Assembly: GCA_937941745.1 (NCBI GenBank)
Contig: CALDGV010000284.1
Coordinates: forward strand, 1 to 7,908
Source: an uncultured Prosthecobacter sp.
Lineage (GTDB): Bacteria; Verrucomicrobiota; Verrucomicrobiia; Verrucomicrobiales; Verrucomicrobiaceae
Length of the DNA: 7,908 nt
Direction of reading: 5' to 3'
The notes beneath the pieces were generated by a model. The model ran no database searches. It was given only the letters and a program-made list of their open reading frames with translations, and was not told the origin of the DNA. Positions 1 to 6,807 of the stretch are shown piece after piece. Each line of letters begins with the position of its first letter. Within the stretch, counting starts at the first letter, position 1. The translations under genes and the position numbers were made by a program.

Positions 1-2103
1 ATCTGCGCCCAGGTGGACAATCCGAACATCACCACCGCCGAACTGAACGCGATCATCCCCGGTCCAGACTTCCCCACGGGATGCACCATTCATGGCATCG
101 AGGGCATCCGCGAGTACTTCGAAACCGGCCATGGCAGCGTGCGCATCCGTGGTCATGCAGAGATCGTGGAGCATGGCAGCCGCGAGCAGATCATCATCAC
201 CGCCATTCCTTATGGAGTGAACCGCGCCGTGCTCGTCGAGCGCATCGCCGAACTGGCCCAGGAAAAAGTCCTGCCGGAGATCAGCGGCGTGCGCGATGAA
301 TCGGACGAAAACACCCGTGTCGTCGTGGACCTGCGCCGCGACGCCCGCGCCCAGGTGGTGCTGAACAACCTCTTCAAGCACACTTCGCTCGAAACGAGCT
401 TTGCCATCCACATGCTGGCCATCGACAACCGCCGCCCACGCGTGCTGTCGATGAAGGACGCCATCGCCTGCTACATCGAGCATCGCCGCGAGGTCGTGCT
501 GCGCCGCACGCGCTACCTTCTGAAGAAGGCCGAGGAGCGCAGCGAGAAGCTCGAAGCCTTCCTCGGCGCGATCGGCCACCTCGATGACTTCATCAAGATC
601 ATCCGTGACTCGAAGAACCGTGAGGAGGCCTTCCAGCGCCTCAAGGCCTTCGACTTCAGCACGGAGACGGCACGCGCGCTCGGCATTGTCATCCGCAGCC
701 AGCCTTCCGTGAAGGGCGACCGCTACGTCTTCACCGACGTGCAGGTGAACCACATCCTGGAACTCCGCCTCTACCAGCTCACCGGCATGGAGCAGGACAA
801 GGTGAAGGCCGAATACGACAGCGTCCTCGCCGAGATCAGCGACTTCCTCGACATCCTGGCCCGCGAGGTCCGCGTGCTCACGATCATCAAGGACGAGCTC
901 CAGGCCATCCGCGTCAAGTATGGCACCCCCCGCCTCACCAAGATCGAGGCCGCTGAAGGTGAAATCCGCATCGAGGACCTCATCGCCAACAAGCCCTACA
1001 TCGTCACCCTCACGCATCGCGGCTACATCAAGCGCACCCTGGCCTCCGAATACCGCCTGCAAGGCCGCGGTGGCAAGGGTCTCAAGGGCATGGAGACCCG
1101 TGAAGCCAGCGGTGATGACGAGGTCGGCGACTTCGTCGAGCATCTCTTCACCGCCTCGGCACACGACTACCTGATGTTCTTCACCAACACCGGCCGTGTG
1201 TATGTGGAGCGCGTTTACCAGCTCCCCGAAGCCTCCCGCACCGGCAAGGGCCGCAGCATCAAAAACGTGCTCAACCTCCGCCCTGCCATGACGGTGGACC
1301 GCGAGAAGGATGGGCAGAAGTTCAAAGTCAGCTTCCCTGAGGAAAAGATCGCCGCCATCCTGCGCATCGAGGCCGCTGGAGCCGATGATGAAGAGATGTG
1401 GAGCCCGAACCGCTTCGTGCTCTTCGGAACCAAGGACGGCACCGTCAAAAAGACCGCGCTGGAGGACTTCAAAAACATCCGCAAGGACGGCATCAACGCC
1501 ATCAACATCGAGGAAGGCAACGAGCTGATCCAGGTCATCCTGACCGATGGCAAGAGCCAGATCTGCATGAGCACTCACGAGGGCATGTGCGTCCGCTGCG
1601 AAGAGGAGGACATCCGCGCCGTGGGCCGCAACAGCATCGGCGTGCGCGGCATCCGCCTGGAGGAGGGCGACTTCATGGTCAGCCTCACCGCGGTGGACTT
1701 CGCCAAGCAGATGCTTGTGGTCTCTGAAAACGGCCTCGGCAAACGCACCTCCTTCGAGGAATACCGCCTCACCAACCGCGGCGGCAAGGGCGTCATCACG
1801 ATGAACGTCACCGAGAAGACCGGCAAAGTGGTCGCAGCACTCGCCGTCTCTGAGGCGGATGAGCTGATGCTCATGACCAGCAGCGGCCAGAGCGTGCGCA
1901 TCCGCGTCTCCGACATCCGCGAGACCGGCCGCAATGCCCAGGGCGTGCGGCTCATGAACCTCTCCGAAGGCGAAACCATTCAGGACGTGGCCACCGTCAT
2001 CCCCGATGAGGAGGATGCCGATGCGGCCAAGGCCGAAGGTGAGGAAGCCGGAACCGAGCAGCCCGCTGCTGAAGAACAGCCTCCAGCCGCGCCGGAAGCC
2101 TGA
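1..2103 (+). CDS. gyrA: DNA gyrase subunit A, 5'-truncated by the window edge
   Basis: Breakage-reunion subunit of DNA gyrase, the cytoplasmic A2B2 type II topoisomerase that introduces negative supercoils. The frame is open from base 1, so the GTG at 13 is an internal Val codon and not a start. About 700 residues are visible. By comparison with E. coli GyrA roughly 200 N-terminal residues are missing, including the catalytic Tyr and the quinolone-resistance region. Visible parts are the IPGPDFPT motif, the IPYGVN and RDESDE motifs, the tower and coiled-coil region, and from about residue 321 the six-bladed C-terminal wrapping domain. The GyrA box is QGRGGKG (residues 354-360) against the usual QRRGGKG. 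A second RGGKG occurs in a late blade (bases 1774-1791). The tail from about residue 668 is acidic and Ala/Pro-rich, as in many GyrA proteins. A full wrapping domain with a GyrA box favours GyrA over ParC. coaD follows after 25 nt and is probably co-transcribed. Confidence 0.97.
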   Translation: MCAQVDNPNITTAELNAIIPGPDFPTGCTIHGIEGIREYFETGHGSVRIRGHAEIVEHGSREQIIITAIPYGVNRAVLVERIAELAQEKVLPEISGVRDESDENTRVVVDLRRDARAQVVLNNLFKHTSLETSFAIHMLAIDNRRPRVLSMKDAIACYIEHRREVVLRRTRYLLKKAEERSEKLEAFLGAIGHLDDFIKIIRDSKNREEAFQRLKAFDFSTETARALGIVIRSQPSVKGDRYVFTDVQVNHILELRLYQLTGMEQDKVKAEYDSVLAEISDFLDILAREVRVLTIIKDELQAIRVKYGTPRLTKIEAAEGEIRIEDLIANKPYIVTLTHRGYIKRTLASEYRLQGRGGKGLKGMETREASGDDEVGDFVEHLFTASAHDYLMFFTNTGRVYVERVYQLPEASRTGKGRSIKNVLNLRPAMTVDREKDGQKFKVSFPEEKIAAILRIEAAGADDEEMWSPNRFVLFGTKDGTVKKTALEDFKNIRKDGINAINIEEGNELIQVILTDGKSQICMSTHEGMCVRCEEEDIRAVGRNSIGVRGIRLEEGDFMVSLTAVDFAKQMLVVSENGLGKRTSFEEYRLTNRGGKGVITMNVTEKTGKVVAALAVSEADELMLMTSSGQSVRIRVSDIRETGRNAQGVRLMNLSEGETIQDVATVIPDEEDADAAKAEGEEAGTEQPAAEEQPPAAPEA

Positions 2104-2128
2104 TTCCCATCTCATCCCCATCCCCGCC

Positions 2129-2611
2129 ATGCGCCGAGCCATCTACCCAGGAAGCTTCGATCCGATCACGAACGGGCACCTGGACGTACTTCAGCGCGCG
2201 GCGGGCATCTTTGATGAACTGCTGGTCGCCGTCGCCAAGGACAACGCCAAGCAGAGCACCTTCAGCGTCGAGGAAAGGGTGGAGATGATCCAGGCCGCGA
2301 CCGAGCATCTGCACAATGTGCAGGTGCTGCCGTTCGAAGGCCTGCTCGTGGACTTTGCCCGTCAGCACAAGGCCATCGCCCTGGTGCGAGGCCTGCGCGC
2401 GGTGAGTGATTTCGAGTTCGAATTCCAGCTCGCGCTCATGAACCGCAAGCTGGAGCCGAATCTGGAGACCCTCTTCCTCATGCCGCGCGAAGAGCTGACC
2501 TACATCAGCAGCCGTCTGGTGAAGGAAATCGCCCGCCTGGGTGGCAACGTGAACCAGTTTGTGCCGCCGCATGTGGTGGCAGCGCTGAAAACCAAGCTCG
2601 GCAAGGCCTGA
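2129..2611 (+). CDS. coaD: Phosphopantetheine adenylyltransferase
   Basis: Cytoplasmic enzyme of coenzyme A synthesis. It transfers AMP from ATP to 4'-phosphopantetheine, giving dephospho-CoA and pyrophosphate. The 160-residue length matches the family (E. coli CoaD is 159). The nucleotidyltransferase signature YPGSFDPITNGH is at residues 6-17, with the ATP-binding T/HxGH-type His at 17. The central VRGLRAVSDFEFEFQ segment carries the substrate-binding Arg, and YISSRLVKEIA lies near the C-terminus. The frame is open upstream to 2006 inside gyrA, but the ATG at 2129 places the signature at its normal distance from the N-terminus, so this start is chosen. No Shine-Dalgarno sequence precedes it; the leader is a C/T-rich run. 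The gene sits 25 nt after the gyrA stop and probably shares its transcript. It converges on the nuclease gene with only 9 nt between the stop codons. Confidence 0.97.
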   Translation: MRRAIYPGSFDPITNGHLDVLQRAAGIFDELLVAVAKDNAKQSTFSVEERVEMIQAATEHLHNVQVLPFEGLLVDFARQHKAIALVRGLRAVSDFEFEFQLALMNRKLEPNLETLFLMPREELTYISSRLVKEIARLGGNVNQFVPPHVVAALKTKLGKA

Positions 2612-2617
2612 AGCAGC

Positions 2618-2637
2618 GGATCACGGACTCGTGATCC
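2618..2637. terminator. Perfect hairpin at the coaD / nuclease convergence, possible two-way terminator
   Basis: GGATCACG (2618-2625) pairs perfectly with CGTGATCC (2630-2637) across a GACT loop. The hairpin begins 6 nt after the coaD stop and includes the stop codon of the opposing nuclease gene (2621-2623). The position between convergent genes fits a terminator for both. Neither strand has a clear run of T after the stem, so it is not a classical intrinsic terminator. It might instead block RNA 3'-end degradation. Confidence 0.4.
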
Positions 2638-5600
2638 TGAGCCGCACAAACAGGCGGTTCCTGCCGGAGGTCGGCACGCTGGCACGCCGCATCTCCGTGC
2701 GCAGGTCCAGACTGCCCAGGCTGGTCACGTTGGTGATGGTGAACCACTCCACAAGGTCCTCTGACCCTTCAGGAAGGACCGTCGTGCCCTCCAATTGAAG
2801 GCGGCAGGGAAAGTCGAAGTGCAGTTCGCCGCCGTTGTGCCGGGCCTGGGGCGGAAGCGTGGCCGCCTCGGGATGCGTGTTGAAGGCAAATTCCGCCAGA
2901 TTCGGCAGGCCATCCTGATCGGGATCATCCCCCTGCCCTGTCAAGGCGGCAGGGTTCCAGACACGTGCTGCCCGCCACATGGCATAGGTCGTCGGCTGCG
3001 GGCTCAGGCTCACGCCCACCAGCAGCGGATCATGATCGCTGCTGCGGTAGGGCGTGCCGGTGTTGATCAGAAGCTGCGCAGCACTTTTGCCCTCCATGTT
3101 GTAGTCGTAAAAGGCTGGCTCATCAGCGTTGATGTGCCAGTGGCCAAAGCCACCCACCTGCCCCGCCATGGAGCTGCTGGCAAAGGCATGATCCAGCCTG
3201 CCGCGCAGGCCGTCGAGGCGGTAGCTGTAGTCGCCGGCCCCATGAAACCTCTGCCCCTGGTCCTGCCAGCCGTTCGCCCGCAGGAGGTCCAGCGGGTCCT
3301 CCTCGCCGTGCGCATTCAGGTCGCCGATGATCAGCACATCGCGCTCCCCTGCGGCAGCCTGAACCTCCAGCAGCCAGGCATGAAGCCGGGCCGACTGCTG
3401 ACGGCGCAGCTCATTGAAGGCTCCCTGCCCGTCCCCCTGGTCGGCATTCAGGCCCGTGGCCCCCGAGGAGGACTTCGACTTCCAGTGGTTCACGCAAACG
3501 ATGCAGCGCTCACCGGTGCTGTTTTCCTCAAACACCTGCGCCAGCGGAAACCGCAGCGGACTCGGGCTGCTCCACACCGGGTGCGCATCCATGAAGCAGT
3601 CGCCCCAAAGGCGGCACCGCGAGGGGCGGTAAAGCAGCACGCAGCGGATGAAGTCCGCGCCGCTGCCTGCCGCCGGGTAGCCGCCCACAGGATCTGGCAC
3701 GACCTGATAATCCTCGGCCACCGCCGCATTCAGCGCGGCCAGAAGATCCGCCACGGCGGCGGCAGAATTCTGGATCTCCATCAGCCCCACCACATCCGCA
3801 TCCAGCCCCGCCAGCGCGGCAATGACCTTGTCCTTCTGGCGCTGAAACTCCGCCGCATCGGAAGCTCCCCGGTCGTTGGCTCCACCAAAGGTCGTGAAGT
3901 AGTTCAGCACGTTCATCGCAGCCACCTTCAGCCTGCCTGCGACCATCGGCGGAGCCGCCGGACGCGGATTCGCATCCGTGAAGGCCACCGACCCTACAGG
4001 CTGCAGCCGGTAGCTGCCACCCGCCGCAGAAAGCACCCCGCTCAGCCCCGTCACCGTGTCCCCGCAGCGCCGCGTGCCCTCGGCATTCAGGTAGGGAGTG
4101 GGGTCAGGAAAAAGCGCCGTGCTGGCATCATCCAGGATCAACGTCTGCAGCGGGTGCGCGGCCAGCTGCGCAGTGATCGCCGCCACCTGGCTCTGGCCGC
4201 TCGTCGTCGTGCCGGAGGCAGGCTCATCGTTCGGGTCCAGCACCTCCGTCGGCTCGATCAATGGCCCTCCCGCCGCCAGCACCAGCTCCCCCTGCCGCGC
4301 ATAGTTGAGGGCAAAGCCGCTGCTCGTGCTCACCGAGCTGACATGCAGCGTCTGCGGAAACACCACCCGCATGCCTTCCAGCGGCTCCAGCGAGCTGCTC
4401 GTCAGCTGCGGCAGGCTCGCCGCCCGATTTGTCGGCACCGCCGCCGTGCCCGTCACCGCCAGCGCACTCACCTGCGAGAGCTGCGTCAGCCCGCCCACCT
4501 CACCCGCCGTGCCCGTCAGCCGCACCACCTGCCCCACTGCCACCTCACCGCTGCCTTCCGAGGTGAAGTCCTGAACAAACACCCCCTCCGAAGTCGCCGG
4601 ATCCGCATCCTCATCCGCCGCCAGCGACTGCACGAAAAAGCCGCCCAGCGCCGGTGGCGGCCCCTGAAAGTCCGCCGTCACCACCCCTGTGACCGTCACC
4701 ACCTGCCCCGCCAGCGGCGTCGCCGTTCCCGGCCCCTGCACCGCACTCAGGCGCTGCGCATTCACCTCCGCCGCCTGCGTGGTGAAGTCCAGCACCTGAT
4801 CCGCCGCCATCGGCGTGCCGCCGCCATCCGCCGTCACCTGCGCCCCCAGGATCGTCAGGCGGTAGGCCGTCCCAGGCTGCAGCCGGCTGGTGGGCGTGAT
4901 CTCATAGCGCAGCGGGCCTCCCGCCCAGCTCACCGGCACCGGCGTCGAGGCCGCATCCGTCAGCACCGCCCAGGTTCCAGCCACGGCGACAGGCTGGTCA
5001 AAGACCACCGCCAGCCTCGCAGCCGTGCCCACATTCACCGCGCCCGGCACCGGCTGGCTGGTCACCACCTGCGGCGCCGCCGCAGCCTGCGGGCCCGCAT
5101 GAAACACCACATCATCCAGCGCCAGCCCATCATCATCCCCCGCACTGTCACTGTCGCGCCAGCGGATCTGCAGCAGGCTGCCCGGCGACCAGTTCACCGC
5201 CACCGAAGCCGAAAGCAGCGCCCGGTTCGGCGGCAGGTTCCCGTTCAGCGCCGTGCCCTGGCTGTAGCTCGTCGGCGGCGCAAAGTTCAGCGCCGTCACC
5301 GCCGTGTGCGTCGCAGAGCTGTCCAGGTCAAAGGCCGTCGCACTGATCCGGTAGTCCACCGTCAGCGTGTTGGCCTGGGCCGTGCCCCCGCTGCGCCAAA
5401 CCTCCCCCACATAGGAAAGCGTCACCTGCGTCAGCGTCTGGCCCGTCGCATTCACCAGCCGCAGCCCCGCCCGGCTCACCCGCGTGCTGTTCGCCAGAAG
5501 GCCCAGCGCCCGCTCCGGGCTGCCCGGCGCCCCGTAGGCATACACCGCCGCCCCCGTCGCCCCGCCTGCGTCCGGCGCAAACACCAGCGGCGTCCCCACA

Positions 5601-5809
5601 TTCGCATACAGGCTCCAGCCAGCCGCCCCCGCCGCCGAGATCGGCGCCGCATCCAGCGCATGCGGCCCCTTCCCCGCAAAGCTGAACCCGCCCGCCGCCG
5701 GCAGGCTGTTGAAGTCCTGAAACACCACCCCGCCCGTGTAGCTCAGCTGCGCCCAGAGCGCCGCAGGCAGCGCCACAAGGCCGGGCCACAGAAAACGGAG
5801 GAGACACAT
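2621..5809 (-). CDS. Secreted multidomain endonuclease, ExeM/NucH type
   Basis: Probable extracellular DNase of about 1062 residues. Numbering starts at the ATG at 5809. Residues 1-20 form a signal peptide ending ALWA before QLS. Then come a beta-sandwich-like region (about 22-239, ending in an Asp-rich LALDDVVF stretch), a bacterial Ig-like domain (about 245-345), an OB-fold-like region typical of ExeM/NucH nucleases (about 350-457), and an endonuclease/exonuclease/phosphatase domain (about 627-937). The catalytic set is present: Asn633 (AMNVLNYF), Glu678 (GLMEIQN), His775 (VNHWKSKS), Asp830 and Asn832 (GDLNAHG), Asp873 (LDHAF), and Asp925 and His926 (SSDHDP). The tail has a calcium-loop-like DPDQDGLPNLAEF (about 962-974) and a beta-rich end finishing RLFVRLRI. 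The ATG at 5821 and TTG at 5878 are in-frame alternatives. 5821 lies only 1 nt from an AGGAGG, and 5809 lies 13 nt away with a better signal peptide. The DNA substrate is inferred from the family; phosphatase activity is possible. The gene is downstream of potC. Confidence 0.9.
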   Translation of the reverse strand: MCLLRFLWPGLVALPAALWAQLSYTGGVVFQDFNSLPAAGGFSFAGKGPHALDAAPISAAGAAGWSLYANVGTPLVFAPDAGGATGAAVYAYGAPGSPERALGLLANSTRVSRAGLRLVNATGQTLTQVTLSYVGEVWRSGGTAQANTLTVDYRISATAFDLDSSATHTAVTALNFAPPTSYSQGTALNGNLPPNRALLSASVAVNWSPGSLLQIRWRDSDSAGDDDGLALDDVVFHAGPQAAAAPQVVTSQPVPGAVNVGTAARLAVVFDQPVAVAGTWAVLTDAASTPVPVSWAGGPLRYEITPTSRLQPGTAYRLTILGAQVTADGGGTPMAADQVLDFTTQAAEVNAQRLSAVQGPGTATPLAGQVVTVTGVVTADFQGPPPALGGFFVQSLAADEDADPATSEGVFVQDFTSEGSGEVAVGQVVRLTGTAGEVGGLTQLSQVSALAVTGTAAVPTNRAASLPQLTSSSLEPLEGMRVVFPQTLHVSSVSTSSGFALNYARQGELVLAAGGPLIEPTEVLDPNDEPASGTTTSGQSQVAAITAQLAAHPLQTLILDDASTALFPDPTPYLNAEGTRRCGDTVTGLSGVLSAAGGSYRLQPVGSVAFTDANPRPAAPPMVAGRLKVAAMNVLNYFTTFGGANDRGASDAAEFQRQKDKVIAALAGLDADVVGLMEIQNSAAAVADLLAALNAAVAEDYQVVPDPVGGYPAAGSGADFIRCVLLYRPSRCRLWGDCFMDAHPVWSSPSPLRFPLAQVFEENSTGERCIVCVNHWKSKSSSGATGLNADQGDGQGAFNELRRQQSARLHAWLLEVQAAAGERDVLIIGDLNAHGEEDPLDLLRANGWQDQGQRFHGAGDYSYRLDGLRGRLDHAFASSSMAGQVGGFGHWHINADEPAFYDYNMEGKSAAQLLINTGTPYRSSDHDPLLVGVSLSPQPTTYAMWRAARVWNPAALTGQGDDPDQDGLPNLAEFAFNTHPEAATLPPQARHNGGELHFDFPCRLQLEGTTVLPEGSEDLVEWFTITNVTSLGSLDLRTEMRRASVPTSGRNRLFVRLRITSP

Positions 5810-5822
5810 GCCAGTTTCCATC

Positions 5823-5828
5823 CCTCCT
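5823..5828 (-). promoter_or_regulatory. Shine-Dalgarno site of the nuclease gene
   Basis: The minus strand reads AGGAGG here, a full consensus ribosome binding site. It is 13 nt before the ATG at 5809 and 1 nt before the ATG at 5821, so it argues against 5821 as the start. It is the only clear Shine-Dalgarno site in the window. It lies inside a G-tract array (5822-5846, minus strand) that could fold as an RNA quadruplex. Confidence 0.6.
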
Positions 5829-5890
5829 ACCCGAAAACCCGCCCCCGCAGCAACACCGAATCCAGCGCACACGCGCAACCCCGCCCCGCC

Positions 5891-6664
5891 TCAGCTCCGC
5901 CGCTGCTGCAGGCGGAAGGCCAGCGCCGCCAGCACAAACGTCACCCCGATCATCAGCGTGCTCAGCGCATTGATCACCGGCAGGCTCCGGCTCGTCTTCA
6001 TCATGCTCGCCACCCGCAGCGGCAGCGTCGTCGTCCCCGGCCCCGACACAAAGAACGTGATCACATAATCATCCAGCGACAGCGTGAAGGCCAGCAGCGC
6101 CCCCGCCAGGATCCCCGGCATCAGCAGCGGCAGCAGCACCCGCCGCACCACCTGCCAGCGGCCCGCCCCCAGGTCCCGCGCCGCATCCAGCAGCGTCAGG
6201 TCAAACCCCTCCAGCCGCGCCAGCACCACCATCGTCACATAGCTCAGGCAGAACGTCGTGTGCGCGATCCACAGCGTCACCATCCCCGTGTCCAGGCCGA
6301 CCGCCGCAAACAGCGCCAGCAGCGACATCCCCATCAGAATGTCCGGCAGCGCCAGCGGCAGCACCACCAGCGCATGATGCACCTGCTGCAGCCACGACCG
6401 GTGCCGGAAAAGCGCCCACGCCCCCAGCGTCCCCAGCACCACCGAAGTCGCCGTCGCCGCACACGCCAGCTTCAGCGTCACCCACAGCGAATCCCACACC
6501 GGCCCCGCCGCCCACAGCTGCTCATACCACTTCAGCGTCCATCCCTCCCACGAACCGCCAAAGCGCGAGGCATTGAACGAATTCACCACCAGCACCACCA
6601 GCGGCGCATGCAGAAACACCAGCACGGCAAACGTCATCAGGGCAGGCAGGCGGGAAGGCTTCAT
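5891..6664 (-). CDS. potC: Polyamine ABC transporter permease, PotC-like
   Basis: Inner-membrane permease of a spermidine/putrescine-type ABC importer. It would pair with a PotB-like permease, a PotA ATPase and a PotD binding protein. The 257-residue length is close to E. coli PotC (264). About six hydrophobic segments are visible, near residues 9-28, 60-85, 100-122, 128-148, 183-205 and 230-251. After the first segment comes NSFNASRFGG...GWTLKWYEQL, typical of PotC. The EAA loop that docks on the ATPase is DAARDLGAGRW followed by LLPLLMPGI (about 160-185). The frame stays open upstream to 6781, but that stretch is low-complexity Gly. The ATG at 6664 starts a normal short N-terminus before the first membrane segment. 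No Shine-Dalgarno site is seen. No potA, potB or potD lies beside it: upstream is divergent ftsY and downstream, after 81 nt, the nuclease. Substrate is inferred from the family and could be another small cation such as a modified amino acid. Confidence 0.87.
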   Translation of the reverse strand: MKPSRLPALMTFAVLVFLHAPLVVLVVNSFNASRFGGSWEGWTLKWYEQLWAAGPVWDSLWVTLKLACAATATSVVLGTLGAWALFRHRSWLQQVHHALVVLPLALPDILMGMSLLALFAAVGLDTGMVTLWIAHTTFCLSYVTMVVLARLEGFDLTLLDAARDLGAGRWQVVRRVLLPLLMPGILAGALLAFTLSLDDYVITFFVSGPGTTTLPLRVASMMKTSRSLPVINALSTLMIGVTFVLAALAFRLQQRRS

Positions 6665-6734
6665 TAGGACACACCAGGGGATCGGCAGCCCCCATCTATG
6701 CCCACCCGCGCCTCCAGCGCCAGCACCACCTCCG

Positions 6735-6764
6735 CCCCCGCCCCCATTTGCCCCCTTGACGCCC
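6735..6764 (-). other. G-tract array with quadruplex pattern
   Basis: Read on the minus strand, four runs (GGG, GGGGG, GGGGG, GGGGG) are separated by loops of 6, 5 and 1 nt. This fits the standard G3+N1-7 quadruplex pattern. It overlaps the TTGACG at 6756-6761. Folding is not shown and the strong local skew makes such patterns likelier by chance. Confidence 0.5.
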
Positions 6765-6786
6765 GCAGCCACACCGCCCATGAACG

Positions 6787-6804
6787 CCCACCCCCTTCCC
6801 TCCC
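6787..6804 (-). other. Compact G-tract array just before the ftsY start
   Basis: The minus strand reads GGGAGGGAAGGGGGTGGG: four G-runs with loops of 1, 2 and 1 nt, a very compact quadruplex pattern. It lies on the template strand 3 nt before the ftsY ATG. The mRNA itself would carry the complementary C-run leader. Confidence 0.55.
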
Positions 6805-6807
6805 AGC

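Larger units (their letters stand above)
6665..6807. promoter_or_regulatory. Divergent potC / ftsY spacer, presumed promoter region
   Basis: These 143 nt separate two divergent genes, so promoters for both are expected here. The + strand is extremely C-rich; I count about 36 C to 9 G in bases 6721-6780. A TTGACG (6756-6761, + strand) resembles a -35 box, but the matching -10 position about 17 nt later (CATGAA) is poor, so no promoter is firmly assigned. The minus strand carries two G-tract arrays (6735-6764 and 6787-6804). Confidence 0.5.

Noticed and set aside
2006..2128. Possible N-terminal extension of coaD from 2006
   Set aside because: It would overlap gyrA by about 100 nt and put about 41 extra residues ahead of the YPGSFDP signature, which family members carry within the first ten residues.
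1997..2572. A 191-codon minus-strand frame opposite coaD
   Set aside because: It lies over the gyrA tail and almost all of coaD, both strongly supported, and shows no domain features.
5810..5890. A terminator or small gene between potC and the nuclease gene
   Set aside because: I found no inverted repeat with a T-run and no credible small frame; it holds the nuclease leader and ribosome site only.
2795..6667. A 1290-codon open frame on the + strand, antisense to the nuclease gene and potC
   Set aside because: Its product is an Arg/His/Pro/Gln-rich low-complexity chain with no domains. It crosses two well-supported genes and their spacer, and its length follows from GC-rich codon bias on the opposite strand that removes stop codons.
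6665..6781. Possible N-terminal extension of potC from 6781
   Set aside because: The added 39 residues are a Gly-rich run from the C-rich spacer, unlike any PotC N-terminus; the ATG at 6664 gives the expected length.
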